The notes beneath the pieces are model-generated. The model was not told where the DNA came from and did not search any database. It was given only the letters and a program-made list of their open reading frames with translations. This document shows positions 11,333-23,200 of a stretch of 64,000 nt of DNA, piece after piece. Within the stretch, counting starts at the first letter, position 1. Each line of letters opens with the position of its first letter. The position numbers and the translations under genes are program-made. This DNA is from Catenaria anguillulae PL171 (Eukaryota > Blastocladiomycota > Blastocladiomycetes > Blastocladiales > Catenariaceae), in NCBI GenBank assembly GCA_002102555.1, contig MCFL01000114.1, forward strand, positions 1 through 64,000. The letters are read 5' to 3'.

Positions 11333-11689
11333 GCAGCCTGGCTCCCAGAGTGGGCTGTCAACTGGTCATGGGGGTGGAGGTGGTGGTGGTATTCCGTTAT
11401 ACCCCTCTTTTCGGCTGCTGTGTACTTCGCTTTTTAACCTGCCTCCAAAGATTCATCAAACAGAAGAGAAGCTATGGTCTTGGGCCTGGCTGCCTTTGCC
11501 TGCCTTTGTCCCTTGTCATGTTTGGTGCTCCTTCGTTGATCCATTCGGCACCATTGATCATGATTCCACCAAAAAGAGTTGTTTATTATTCCAGACAATA
11601 CAAAACAACCAGATTGAGCAATGTACTTTCGCAACAACCAAGAGCTCACGGCCCTCATTCAGGCTAGAAAGGCCGGTCTTCAACCTGCC
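11333..11689. other. Intergenic
   Basis: Short spacer between two tandem RRM-like paralogues. An in-frame upstream ATG at 11621 could extend the next gene by 23 residues. Nothing else is seen. Confidence 0.4.
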
Positions 11690-13372
11690 ATGAACGGTGC
11701 CATAGCGGAAGGGTCCCATCCATCAGAGCAACGTCATCGTCATCATCTCGCCCCAGCGGCCGAGCCCATGATTGTAGCGGCTTGCCTTGGTCAGAATTTG
11801 GGCCATACAATAATGCCGTCTCCGCCACTCTCGACCACCGACCACCCGCAGAGTACACACCAGCCCATGCACAACCAACCCGCAATCACGGTGGTGCTAG
11901 AGAACTTGGCGCCCAACGTTTCCGACTTTGACTTGGCATCACTTGTCCCGCCCCACCTGTACCCGACGAGCTTGCGCAACAATGCTCCGGCGGGCGGATG
12001 GGCGCACTTGGGATTTCAGCGGCTGGACGACGGGATTGCCGTATGGAATCATACGCGGCACTTGCTCGTTGGCGGTCATTTGGATCACTTGCGTGATAGC
12101 GATCGAGGGCGAGCCGCTGGGATGATGGTGAAGTTGGCGCCGGAGGCAGAGTACTTGAGGTTCATGTTTGAAGCGAGTACGTTGACGAGGTTTATCTTTC
12201 ACGAGCCCTTTGCACTGATCATGCCCAGCTCACGCTGCTGGTATCAGCCAAATCGTTCATGACAAACCCGCCAAAACTTCCCGTCCCGCATGCCCTATAC
12301 ATATCCAACCTCGACCTGTCCGTGTGTGAATCCGACATCCACTCGCTGTTCCCTCAGGACATTGCCGACGCCATTCGCACCATCAACGTGCTCTCGCCTG
12401 GCAGGTCGCTCTCGCCGCCTTTTCCAGACGCAGACTCTTTACCCCCATTGCCTCGCGTTGGTCGAGCAACTGTGTACTTTGTAAAGCCGGACGCTGCGTC
12501 AGAGGCATTTCAGTTCCTGCAAGACATGCAAGAAACGAAACGAAGGGCCTTGTCAAGTATCATGTACAGCCCGACATTTAGGCCGATTGTGCTGTGTCCA
12601 GCGATTACTCGGGTTGTTCTGGAGGCGAGGGCGAAAATGGGGGATGAGCATGTGCAGCGTGCGTTGTTGGACATTCTCTCCTCACAACGGCAGTTGGTCA
12701 CTCACTCTTTCAAGGTTGCGCTATGATTCGTTAGGTTTGATCAGTTCTGCAATTGCGAGTCCGGTAGTTGCTCCTCCTGTACGAGCGGAACTTCTGGCCC
12801 CGCTCCCAACACCCTCGCCAACGATCGCATCCTCCCGCTCTTCCACGGCCTCATCCTCGTCGTCTTCACCCCCTCCGTCTTGCACAAGCGACCGTTCATC
12901 AAATGGCAGCGACACCAATTCTACTCCTCTGCCATTTGCCCGGACAATCCTCACGTCCTCGTCCACCGACTCGCCAATCCGTCCGCCATCCGACCCCTAT
13001 GGACAAATTCACCTCGTCATTGTCCGCAATCTCTCCCCTACCCTCCCAGCGTCGCAGATCCATGCCCTCGCCACACCAACAGCCGGCGCTAGCTTTTTTT
13101 CCGCACCGCTTCACATTTCCATTAGCCCAACGACCAAATCCACCGTACTGGCCTATCACACGATCCAAGTGCGACCCGTCAAGTACGTTTTTCGCACGCG
13201 TGACGATGTCACGCGGTTTTTGCAACATGTGCGGGACATGGATAAGCGAGGCGAGTTGCAAGAGTACAAGGCAGATCGCGGGTTGCGGATATGTGCGTTC
13301 CCGTTGCGTGTTGCAGGGGGCGGGGGCGGGGTGAGGCGGTCGCCCGCGGAAGCGGGTGCGGATTGGTGGTGA
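11690..13372 (+). CDS. Triple RRM-like domain protein (paralogue of the gene at 9543)
   Basis: Exons 11690-12176, 12248-12658 and 12735-13372, with introns of 71 and 76 bp, both phase 1 and at the same places as in the gene at 9543. Start chosen at 11690 ('MNGAIAEGS'); 11621 is possible. Domain 1: 'ITVVLENLAPNVSDFDLASL' with 'VPPHLYP'. Domain 2: 'ALYISNLDLSVCESDIHSLF' with 'VGRATVYFVKPDAASEAFQF'. A Ser/Pro linker of about 70 residues follows. Domain 3: 'IHLVIVRNLSPTLPASQIHA' and 'VRPVKYVFRTRDDVTRFLQH'. The tail is Gly-rich and short. Sequence identity to its neighbour is low outside the domain cores, so the tandem duplication is old. Function is unknown, presumably RNA or protein binding. Confidence 0.8.
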
Positions 13373-13984
13373 CGTGAGATTGAGTGGCCTCGAGAGAGCG
13401 ACTTGCGTGCACGTGCAAGAGCCAGCAATATATTGCAATGACTGATGGTATCGTATGATACCGGTACATAGGTACACAGGTACGTCGAGAGTCAGGGGGA
13501 AAGATGTCTCACTTGTCTCACATGCAAGTGAGCCCCTGAACGGTTGCCCCTGGCGTCGCGCTGATCATTCTTCAGGGGCTCTCGGCCGGTGGGCGGGAGT
13601 CTGGCAACTCGAGGGTGCAATTGACGGCTGCCGTGACGGTGTTCGAGAACTTGGCAGCCCGCACCATTTCGGCAAAGTGAATGATTTGAATCGCATGACT
13701 CTGAGCAATCAAAGGAGTTGCCGGCACCAGCAAAGGCACCAGCAATAGGACCGGTCCAGGCACCAGTTGCCGTGCCATCGATTCCAATCACACGCCCGCC
13801 TCCCGTTCCTGTCCCGCCCGTTCGCCACTCATACACGCCCAGCATTTATGCTCCCACATCCAACCTTGCGCCCGGAGGTCAACAGCCCTGATTTGTTGTG
13901 CTCAAGAACTTCAGAGACAGAGATCAACATGGCGATCTGTTTGCATCAGTTTGCGATGATCACAAGACCAAAACATAACAAAAA
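13373..13984. other. Intergenic
   Basis: No supported gene. Pro/Arg-rich short frames on both strands lack family similarity. This probably contains the promoter of the large gene that follows. Confidence 0.4.
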
Positions 13985-16900
13985 ATGAAAATCGAAAATC
14001 GCCAAACGTCATATCGTTCCATCTTGAAGCAAATTCCGGAAAGACCATCCCTCTTGACTTTGCGCAATCCCTCGCTCCGGGCCATTCACGTCATGTGCCC
14101 TCATGATCCGCCGTCTCTCGACCCGACCTGCTCCTCCACCGTCACCCCGCTCAGCATTCCGCTTACCGCCACTGCATTCAGCTCCACCACTCTGCCCAAC
14201 GTCACGCTGCTCAACCTTGACGACCGCGAACCCATCCAAATGACGAACCAGTCGCAAGTCGTGGCCCCGCTCGTTGCCGGCACGTCCTCGATCTACTCAT
14301 GCACGTGCTGTGGCGGGTCACGCCCGCGGGTCGTTGTGCTGTTCCGCCGTCGCTGCGCTCGGACGTGGACCATCGCCGCGTTGTGCAGGTTGTCCGGGCG
14401 GCATTGAAAGACGATTCGGTCAAGATTACGACATGCTTGTCCAGTATACCTGGGTCACTGGCGAACCCTCTGTTGCGAGTGCCAGGACGATTCGGAGGGC
14501 AACGAGGGGATGGTGATGTGATGATCGAGTCATTGCACACAAGCGGGATGTGGCGATCCGTGGTGGACTCTTGTCCTGTCGAGCCTGTTGCAAACGGCAA
14601 ATCGGTGCCCATGGACCAGATGGACGTTGAGGACGGCCAAGCTCAGGCAGCGTCGGCATGTATGAGGAAGATCAGTCCGCGCCAGTCCAGGACAACTTGG
14701 ACGAGGAGGATGCTGACCCGTCGACGTCAACCGCCGCGGCGGATACCACGTCGGCCGATGTCGGTGTCCACTCGAGGAGACTGTGCCCGCTCAAGTCCTA
14801 ACGGCTGCCGACCCACTTCCAATGGTCGATGGCGACGAAGCCACCTCTTCGCTGGGGTCCAAGTGGCCCAACTCAAGAGGAGATGACGGATGGAGCCAAG
14901 TCGAACTCGTTGCCAGACTCGCTCAACACGTTTTCTCCAAACCCGCCCATCGACCATGGACAAAGTTCAGCCAGGAAGTAGCGCCAGCATCGTTCAAGCC
15001 GAACCCAAGACCAACAACAACGACAACAACAAAGATACCCGCACTTCTAGCTCGAGACCCAAACTCGGCGCCGACCTGTTCCAAATCATTGTCGACAACC
15101 TGTCCCCGACCGCTACCGACACCGCGATCCGCGCCCTTGTCCCGCCCGACTTGAAGCCGCGCGCATTGTGACAACGCCTGCACGGCCGACCACGGCCACG
15201 TCCAAATCCGATGGAGGCAGCGAGCTGCCCCTGGTCCGCGGCGCCATGTTTGATTTCGCGTCGCGCATGGACGCGATTACGTTTTGGAACTCGGTGCGCA
15301 AGTCGTACGTCGAGCGGTTTTTGGTGCATTTGACGGTGCCCGACGTCGACATGACTTTTTTGGCAAAGCCAGAGATTCCGAGCATGCTGGAGGCGGAAGG
15401 ATTACGTACGTATTACTGTTGTGTGCATGTCATGTGATTTCCCAATGCTCACCTTGGGATGCATTTCTAAGCTCGAAACTACGAATTCGACCCACCGGCA
15501 AAACTCAAGAAAATTCTCAAACGCCCGACAAACGAGGCCTCTCCATCGCCCGAAACTCGCTCGCACTCGATCTCCCGGCAACCGACCGCTGCAGCCAACG
15601 CCGCGACAGCCTCTGGAACCGGCGCAACCCCGACCGGCCCTGCTCCGACGCATACACGCTCCCCGTCCGCTGCAATAGACCCCCCGGCATCTTCCTCGGG
15701 TCGCTCTCGACGCGTGTCACGCAATCCGACCTCGTCCCGCTGGTGCCCGCGCACCTGCAATCCGCGTGCACCATCCACATCCACCCGCCCATCAAATTGA
15801 GACCCGAACAAGTGCTCGTGGGCCGCGCAACCATTGCGCTGCCGGACGTGCCGCGCGCCGCCGAATTGTTGCGGCACCTGATGGCCGTCAAGTCGAGCGC
15901 CGAGATGGACCAGGTCAAGGCCCCGCACGTACGGGAGGTTGTTATTTCGTGCATGCCCGAAGTGAGGCGGTACAAGCCAACGGCGCCGCACACGCCGGGC
16001 GTTTCGGACGATGAGGCAAAGGACAGCACAGCCAGCGCAAGCGCGAGCCGTGATGGCAGCATGCACGAAAACGACGATGCAGACTCGGCCGTGGTGCGCA
16101 ACTCGCCGCTTGTTGTCAACGGCCGTGGTGGGGATCCGGCGGCACCGGCCCGTGCGCCCGGTGATGAAGGGGTTGTTTCCCAACCGCTCCCGCGCGAAGC
16201 ATTTGTCGTGCATTTGGGCAACCTCAAGCCAGACGTGGGTGTGGCCGACGTGCGAGTGCTTGTGCCGACCGACCTGGCGCCCGTTGCAGTGCACGTGCCG
16301 GATGCCGGCGATACCGTGGGTCATGCCAGGGTTGTTTTCCCGGTCGAGGCCGAAGCGAGAAGGTTTGCAGAGTATGTCAAGGATTTGAAGCGCGAAAAGG
16401 AGAATGTGCTGCTCAGGTTGGCGAAGGATGGGTGTGAGGTGACGGTGGCCGTGTTTCCAGAGGCGCAGCACAAGGGTAGCGGTGGAGAAGCCGAAGGTGC
16501 GCGACGCGCGTCTGTGTCGCTTGTGCAGTTGGAGTCGCTCAAGGAATCACAGATCGATGCCGCTCGGGAAAGGATTGGTGACGATCCCAAGGTGCAAGCC
16601 ATCAAGGAGTCCGTCACTGAGATCAAGGTCGAAAATGCCTCAGCCGAGCCCATTCAAGAAGTGGCGGACGAGGCCGAAAAGATCCACCAAGCTGCCACGA
16701 CTGTTGCTGATAAGGTGCAAGAAGCACAGTCGAACGGCCAATTGGAAGACGAAGCGGGTGGATGGGACAATATCGAAGGTATGCTGAATTTCTCCCACTT
16801 TTCACGACTTTTTGAGCTAATTCTTTGCATGGTCAAACGCAAATAGTTGCCTCCTCGGCGGCCCTGTCCTGGATTGATCAGCCAACGACAAACAACTTGC

Positions 16901-18438
16901 AAGATGACTTTGCGAATGCTGTCCAACCACCCGACCAACAATCAAGGACTCGCAATCGGGCCGGGTCTGTGGCGTCCAACCTGTCTGGCGATTCGGCCGC
17001 CGACACTACTGGTTCGATTTCCACCATTTCTCCTGGTGTGTGTTTTCCTTGTTTTTGACACCGTCAAATGTGTGCAAATAGCCACCAAGCAGCCCAACGC
17101 TGCTCGCATCGCCTCTCCGTCATACAAAGAGCCCCTCGTCCATCTGAACCGGCTGCATCCGGAAACGACCGCCGACTCGCTTTCGCTTGCCTTCCCGCCC
17201 GGCATGCCTCGTCCGACATCCATCAAAATGTTCCCGGCACGGACCACTGGCACAGGACGCCAACAAATCTTCTCTGCCGGCGCAAACCTTTACTATACCT
17301 CGGAGCACGACGCCATGGCCGCCTTTGACGTGTTTCAGGCCATGGGTCGTGATGGTCACTTGACAGGCATCGCCGCGCCTGATACCAAGGTGACTGTGGC
17401 GGTGTTGAATGTTGAGTTTAAGCCGAGTGAACGCCAAAAAGCGGGTAAGGCTGCGGCTCGTGCACCGTCGGTGGCGCAACCACGTGCCGACAACGCGCAC
17501 GATGTCCGAGCGCAATCGGTGCAGTCGCGTCGTGCCAATGGAGCGGCGGGTCGGTCCCAGTCGGCCATGCCGCCGCGGGCTGGCTCGCAGGATGTCAGGG
17601 CGCAGTCAGTGCAGCCGGGGCGGGGCAGTGGCGGGTTTGACGCGAGGGCGCAGTCGGTCCAGCGGCCTCGAGAGAATTATGGCCTGAGGTTTAGCCAGTG
17701 GAAAGAACCACGCGGGTCGGCGAATGGGGCGGGCGATTCGTCAAAGTACACAAAGAACGGGAGGCTCAAGGTGGCCGAGCCGATTGAAGAGGTTGTGTTT
17801 GGTACGCTTGACGATGTCTCTTGTTGCCTTGTTCACCTTTGCGAAACTAACGCCTTGTTCCCACTTGCCCAGAACCACCCAAGGCCGCGCCCCACGTCGC
17901 TCCCCTGTACCACCCACCGTGGTCCAAGGCGCCGCCCGCTGCTTTGCCCGTCGTGGCCTCGGAGCCTTCTACGGTGTCGTACGTGCCTGGCGCTTCGTCC
18001 TCGGCACATGCTGCGGCAACCAAACCGGCGTCCAAGGCATCGGCCGCAAAGACGTCCTTCTTTACCAGCATGACCACCATCAAGCTGCACTGTGTGCACT
18101 TGCGTCATCTGTCAGCCGACGTAACGGACAACATGCTGCACTACTTGATTCCAAACCACTGGGCGGGTGACCAGCAGCCGTCGGCCGTTGAGTTCAAGCC
18201 GCCCACCGAGACCGAGGAAGGGTCGGGCGTGTTCCGTCGCCAAGCAAAGTACTTTTTCAACGAAAACAAGGATGCCAGAGCTTTTGTCGAGTTTCTCCGC
18301 GACAAGGATGCCAAGGGCAAGCTGGTCAGGCTCAAGCAGGACCCCAACAAGCCGCTGGCTGTGAGTGCGTCGCATGCACCCGTGTGTGTTCCGCCGTCGG
18401 CCGTGTTTTTGTACCCAGGACAAGTGTCGGTCAGTTGA
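13985..18438 (+). CDS. VLLP + five RRM-like domains, frame interrupted in the 5' third
   Basis: A long modular gene. The VLLP module is at about 14320-14450 ('RPRVVVL', then 'PPSLRSDVDHRRVVQVVRAA'). RRM-like domains: 15080-15400 ('FQIIVDNLSPTATDTAIRAL'), 15685-15970 ('GIFLGSLSTRVTQSDLVPLV'), 16195-16450 ('FVVHLGNLKPDVGVADVRVL'), 17130-17410 ('LVHLNRLHPETTADSLSLAF') and 18080-18360 ('KLHCVHLRHLSADVTDNMLH'). Clear phase-1 introns: 15406-15471, 16779-16846, 17036-17081 and 17802-17872. From 16.1 kb onward the frame is clean. Between about 14.33 and 15.69 kb it needs at least five one-base corrections, near 14335, 14655, 14780, 15170 and 15685. A Ser/Arg/Gln linker at about 17490-17690 repeats 'DVRAQSVQ'. 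Either the gene is decaying or the sequence has errors. The start codon is uncertain. Confidence 0.65.
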
Positions 18439-19071
18439 AGTCGGATTGAGCGGTTGGACTGTTTATCGTTCTTGTACTTTTTGTCCCACCCTTTTACATG
18501 CTCGTGTGTTCTTTCGGCGTTTCAGGTGTGCCACTCCCTCGTTCACATACGGTCTTTTCTCCCTTATCGCAGCATTTTGGGAGCCCTCACCTCGGCTCGC
18601 TGAAGGTGGAGGGCGGAGTGTTTGAGTCTTCGTTTCTTCCTTCCTGTTAGGCCCTTTCCCTTCATATCCCAGCCGACACCATGTCTTTTTTTGTGTCCGT
18701 TTTCTCCCACGTCGTCGCCAGGATCATCGCGGCGACCGATGAACCATTCTTGTTAGTCTTCTCTCTGTGCCCACATCCTTGACATTGTTGTTTCTCCTCT
18801 CTGGCAGTCTCTCCTGCGTTCGCATTCGGCCCCCAGCGGCGCTCATGTTGGCTAAAGATGAAGATGAGTCGTACGACTGACCTGACGTTCTTTAAGTATT
18901 CCGTGCAGAGTCGGCAGCTATGTAAAAATTAATACACTCAATCATCCATCTCGGAAAAACAAAAATATAATGATGGGAGCATTGTAGACACTCGATGCAA
19001 TCAATACCTTGAGCATTCGCTCTCTGATTGGCCTGGACCGCCGCCATCCTCGACGACAACACTCTCAACCA
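18439..19071. other. Intergenic
   Basis: T-rich 3' flank of the five-domain gene and probable promoter/leader of the gene at 19072. AT-rich at 18900-18970. No gene is supported. Confidence 0.4.
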
Positions 19072-20154
19072 ATGGCCCGGCCCCTCCGCCGACCATGGCT
19101 CCAGCTCCACCACGATCTCCCTCGACCGGCCGTAACTCCAAGGCCCGATGTTGGGCCGCATGCACAGCTCTCGCGGCCCCAAAGACCAAGGCGTTCGCGA
19201 ATGATCCTTGTGGTGCCAAGCGGATCGCCACATGCGCCAACAATCGTTCCAACAGACCGCATTCTGCGAATTGCACGCGAGACTCTGGGCGACCCAAGTC
19301 TCACGCTTGAGGACGTCAGCGTGCGATTTGTCTGGGATCACCAGGTCAACGACTATGGCATGCACGAAGCCGAAATGGATATCCAAGTGGAGAGTTTACA
19401 GCTGCAGCGGATGCCAATGCATAATTCATTGTCGGAACGCGATGGCTCAAGCAACAAGCAACCAAGCAATACCGCTATAGACGAAGGTCCGGATTCTGCC
19501 CCACATTTCGCTCAAGACTTTCCCTCCAAAGTCGAGCTCCGCAACCTTGCACTCACAGTCACCACCGCCGACCTTTACGACCTTGTCCCTCGCCACATCA
19601 ATCTCGTCCACCTCTCCTCGTACCAACCCAAACCGCGCGTCCCCAACTCGACCCGCCACACTCCCTCGTTATGCGCCGAGTTCCACTTCTCCGCCATCCA
19701 CCACGTCTACGGTTTCCTGCACCACCTGCGCCACCTGTACGCCACCGACCAACTCGTTCACCTCCAAGTCGACGCCAACCACCCGCTCGACGCCGTATGC
19801 CCGGGGTACGAGTACTTTTACGCCCTGCACGCCTCAGAGCTGCGGCTCCCGAGCCCAGAGGATCTCTCGTTTCAGTCGCTCAAGCAGGTTTTTGTTGGCA
19901 ACTTGGTTGAGGAGACGCCCGACGAGGCCATTTTCCAGCTGATGGATCATGTGGGCGTGCGGGCGGAAATGGTGTTTGCGCGGCCGCCAAGGGCGAGGGC
20001 GTTTGGGTTGCCGAGGTATCGCGGGGCAAGGTATCATTTCAAGTCGCGAGAGGATGCGGTCGAGTTTGGCAGGCGGTTGGTCGACATGAGCAGTGATGGG
20101 AGGCAGTGGGGGATGGGCGTAGAGTGGGTTGGAGAGTTACTTGTCAGGTATTAG
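19072..20154 (+). CDS. VLLP-like module plus two RRM-like domains (360 aa)
   Basis: First in-frame ATG at 19072 ('MARPLRRPW'). An upstream exon is possible because the frame stays open 5'. Residues about 45-95 form a divergent VLLP module ('RMILVVPSG', then 'TDRILRIARETLGDPSLTLE' and 'DVSVRFVWDH'). RRM-like 1 at about 155-240: 'KVELRNLALTVTTADLYDLV', 'PRHINLVHL'. RRM-like 2 at about 267-345: 'KQVFVGNLVEETPDEAIFQL', then 'RYRGARYHFKSREDAVEFGR'. No introns. It differs from the larger members by lacking low-complexity inserts, so it may be the best member for structure prediction. Confidence 0.75.
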   Translation: MARPLRRPWLQLHHDLPRPAVTPRPDVGPHAQLSRPQRPRRSRMILVVPSGSPHAPTIVPTDRILRIARETLGDPSLTLEDVSVRFVWDHQVNDYGMHEAEMDIQVESLQLQRMPMHNSLSERDGSSNKQPSNTAIDEGPDSAPHFAQDFPSKVELRNLALTVTTADLYDLVPRHINLVHLSSYQPKPRVPNSTRHTPSLCAEFHFSAIHHVYGFLHHLRHLYATDQLVHLQVDANHPLDAVCPGYEYFYALHASELRLPSPEDLSFQSLKQVFVGNLVEETPDEAIFQLMDHVGVRAEMVFARPPRARAFGLPRYRGARYHFKSREDAVEFGRRLVDMSSDGRQWGMGVEWVGELLVRY

Positions 20155-20808
20155 TGCATTGCAAATATGCCGCGATAACATGGTTCCTTTTCATGATCGC
20201 ATCCCCCCACCCTACCTCCTTACTCCGACTGGCAAAGAACTGGGCAGAGACCGGGTCGTCTCGCGTGGGCATGTATTTTTGTTCGAGGCGGGGAAAGTCG
20301 TTGCATTGCATGGTGGATGCCAGGTGCCTTGAGCTTGTGACCCGCCCTGTGAGTCGACGCTTTTGTTCGCAACAGTTGGACAAGATGGACACAAGTTGGA
20401 CGCGATCACGCGCGACATGCGGCACCAACCCGACGACGTGCCCAGCGAATGCCCAATGGACACATACACAGTACCGCAATCGCTGCCTGATGCTGCCCAT
20501 CGACTGCAATTGGACACGGTCCACAGGCCACAACGAGCCCAGGAGCGAGGATCCGCAAACTATAAAGTGGTCGCACATCCCTCGCTCGCTCGATTGCCTT
20601 GCCAACTGTCTCTCATAGTAGCTAGAGCCGACCTACGATCCTACATACCTATTGACATTACGTATGTCTTCACGAATCACTTGCCTTGCCTTACCTCCCA
20701 TTTGCCATCTCCCTCTCGCTTCTTCCAGCAGCACTTGACGCTCACCCCTTTCCCGTTTCACCCTCATCGGGAACCTGGATCAGAGGCAACAGCCTTGCCT
20801 CCCTTATC
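20155..20808. other. Intergenic / promoter region
   Basis: No supported gene. It contains a TATAAA at 20561 upstream of the coiled-coil gene; the C/T-rich stretch at 20680-20770 is typical of a fungal leader. Confidence 0.4.
20561..20566 (+). promoter_or_regulatory. TATA-box candidate
   Basis: A TATAAA hexamer about 250 bp upstream of the ATG at 20809, followed by pyrimidine-rich sequence. Suggestive only. Confidence 0.35.
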
Positions 20809-21549
20809 ATGACCGAAACCAACCAGACCAAGGAACCGACGGGTGCCGCTGCCGGGCCCACTCGTAAATTCGTGGAGCTCACCAACGAAGAGCTCGCAAA
20901 GCGGATCAGGGAGCTCGAATCCCAAGTCGAGTCGGTCGCGTTCGACAAGACCCAGCTCAAGACCAAGGTGGCTGAACTCAAGGAGGAAAACAAAGATCTC
21001 GCTATCAAGACGTCAGACGCCGACGATGACATGGCCAAGATTGTCTCGCTCAAAGCCGCCATCGCTCACCTCGAGAAGCAAGTGCGCTCGCTCGATTCCG
21101 AAAAGACCAAGCTGAAAAAGCAGCTCGACCTTGTCCACAAAAAGTGCGCCGCGCTCAAGCAAAAATTCGATGACGTTGTTGGTCGCTTCACCTTGTGCAA
21201 GGCGGTCATTCTTTCGACATACCACTTTCCCGGTCACCTGGTTCATCTCACTCACATGAACTGGGGCGAGATTGCCGACGCCGACCAAGACAAGGCTCGA
21301 GCCGCCATTTTCGAGTCATTGCGGGCGCGATTCAAGCGCTATGGAGAGCACAAGGGCGCCATGAGCCAGGGCGCTCCGGCCGCTGGCGAAACAGCCGCGA
21401 TCCAGAGTCGTTGGGTCATGACGGGCAAGCACTTGTTGGACAAGTATCCGGATATCATGGACGAGTTCATCGCGTCGGTTGAGCAAGACGAGGAAAAGAT
21501 GGAGCTGGCCAGAAACTTGTTTCCGAATTTTCCGTACTCGGACCAGTGA
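20809..21549 (+). CDS. Coiled-coil protein of unknown function (246 aa)
   Basis: The ATG at 20809 ('MTETNQTKEPTG') is the natural start; the frame opens further 5' without good context. Residues about 20-125 form a long heptad-type coiled coil rich in Lys/Glu/Leu ('ELAKRIRELESQVES', 'LKKQLDLVHKKCAALKQ'). The C-terminal half is a compact helical region with conserved-looking Trp ('HMNWGEIADADQDKARAAIF', 'SRWVMTGKHLLDKYP'), ending 'NLFPNFPYSDQ'. No introns and no enzymatic motif. It may be a cytoskeletal or trafficking adaptor, but I do not recognise the family. It sits between the RRM-like and ART-like groups with no sign of membership in either. Confidence 0.75.
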   Translation: MTETNQTKEPTGAAAGPTRKFVELTNEELAKRIRELESQVESVAFDKTQLKTKVAELKEENKDLAIKTSDADDDMAKIVSLKAAIAHLEKQVRSLDSEKTKLKKQLDLVHKKCAALKQKFDDVVGRFTLCKAVILSTYHFPGHLVHLTHMNWGEIADADQDKARAAIFESLRARFKRYGEHKGAMSQGAPAAGETAAIQSRWVMTGKHLLDKYPDIMDEFIASVEQDEEKMELARNLFPNFPYSDQ

Positions 21550-21926
21550 AACGTCCATTCCAAGTAAACTGCTATAAGATCTAAGTAAAGTAAAAGTCAA
21601 GGAAAAGGTAAGATTAATTTGTAATACATGATTGTTCGTTCTCCATCTCCCTGCCCTGCGTCCATCTCTTTCCTTCATTCCGCATCTGTCTTGTGGAGGC
21701 TGTTGGATTTGTTATAGATTTTGTACATCGGTATAATGTTGTGCCGGTGTCGTGGGTGGAGAGACAAACGCGCCCGCAAACTTTGTCGCGTCTCACACCG
21801 CCAGTCAGAGAAACCCAACGCGAAAGTGAGTTGGGCTTGTCAAACTGAAGAGGTACAAATGTCGGCCACCGCCCCTCTGCACCTGAGCAGACATCCCCAT
21901 TCGACATTCAATATCAAGATTTCAAT
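21550..21926. other. Intergenic
   Basis: 3' flank of the coiled-coil gene and 5' flank of the ART-like gene at 21927. No gene is supported. Confidence 0.4.
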
Positions 21927-23200
21927 ATGGATCCTTTACACGAAGAAACACACCATGCTGCCAAGCACGCCAGGGACGAGCAGCCAACCGCGACGGACGC
22001 CGACGACACGGGTGGTGGTGCAGACGCAACCGTTGTCGACACGAATCCGATTCCGCACAAGCGCCAACACACGGGCGACGACCAAGAGGCTGCGGAGGCC
22101 AGCGACGTGACAGTCGCCAACCTGTCCCTCAACTGCAGCGAGCCTGACCACGTCACAGCAATTGCGCTCCCTGAGCATTCGGAACTCAAAATCGAACCCG
22201 AATCGTCTCCAACCACGGCCTCGAAGGCACAGTCAACTCCAACAATCTACCTGTACCGTTCTTGCGACTCGACCAAAGCCTTTGACTCGTTTCAAGCTTC
22301 CCAAGATGCCTCGTTCTCCGCCACGCTGCGCTCGAGCGGCACGCCCACCTCCTCAGCCATTCACTCGATGCAATCACATACTGTGATGAAATGGACAGAC
22401 CTCGCCCCATCGCCCTACATTTCGCTGCACGCCAACCGCACCTGGGCCATCTTCAACCAGCTCGAGCACGAGTACCGGTGCCTTGTGCTCGGCCACAAGG
22501 CAAAGTACCGGGCTGCGTGCACGCCTTGGACACTGTATGCGCTCGAGGTGCCCGAAGCCGACGCAGCCAAGTTTCGGGCACGTATCCGCTCGCGTTCAAC
22601 ATGGCCAGTCGGGCCAAATCGAGGTTTGGGTATTTGCAAGTGCGCGTTAAGCGCCACGCACAGGTGGTGATTCCCGCGGAATTGCGTGCGGCGGCTTTGG
22701 ACTGGTTTGAGAGTCAGTGGGAGGCCGCATGCGCACAGGTCGCGGGGACGCGCAATCTGCCGGCGCCGCGGTACCCATTCCGTCAGTGGTATGCATATAT
22801 TTCGGGGTTGGCCAAGGGTAAGGAGTGGTTGGAGCAAGATGTGGTGGATCCGGTGGATATGTGGCGGGCGGGCAAGACTGATGACGACGTGCATACTGCG
22901 GTGACGCAGGCGTTGGTCGAGAGTCCAACTTCTTCATCGGCGGGGATGACATCAAGTTCATCCACCAAGTCGACTACGGCCCGTCGCGGCCATAGCGCGC
23001 GTGGCAAGTCGCGCAAGGGCAAGACGGAAGCCGAGTGGTTTGGCATGACTGAGGACGAGTACGAGCGGTGGAAGGATTACTTGGTGCCACGCGAGGAAAT
23101 TGAGGCCTATTGGGAGCATGGCGGCGGGCATTCGTCGTGCGGATGTGCCGCGGATCACAATGGAGCCTGCATGGGGCCGCCGCCGTTTGGGTCGTGGTGA
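21927..23200 (+). CDS. ART-like (DUF7587-type) domain protein, one apparent frameshift
   Basis: Starts at the ATG at 21927 ('MDPLHEETHH'). An acidic, disordered N-terminus includes a SUMO-consensus-like 'LKIEP'. The domain runs from 'TIYLYRSCDSTKAFDSFQAS' through 'PYISLHANRTWAIFNQLEHE' to 'TPWTLYALEVPEAD'. Near 22580 the frame must shift by one base, after which 'TYPLAFNMAS' and 'FGYLQVRVKRHAQVVIPAEL' follow as in the intact paralogue at 23682. The C-terminus has 'YPFRQWYAYISGLAKGKEWL', then a Ser/Lys-rich tail and a Cys/His-rich end. The Tyr-Arg and Ile-Ser-Phe-like pattern resembles ADP-ribosyltransferase folds, but activity is not shown. Pfam DUF7587 membership is from memory. Confidence 0.65.

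Noticed and set aside
15479-16471. 330-residue minus-strand open frame
   Set aside because: Antisense to RRM-like domains 2 and 3 of the five-domain gene, which are clearly coding on the plus strand.
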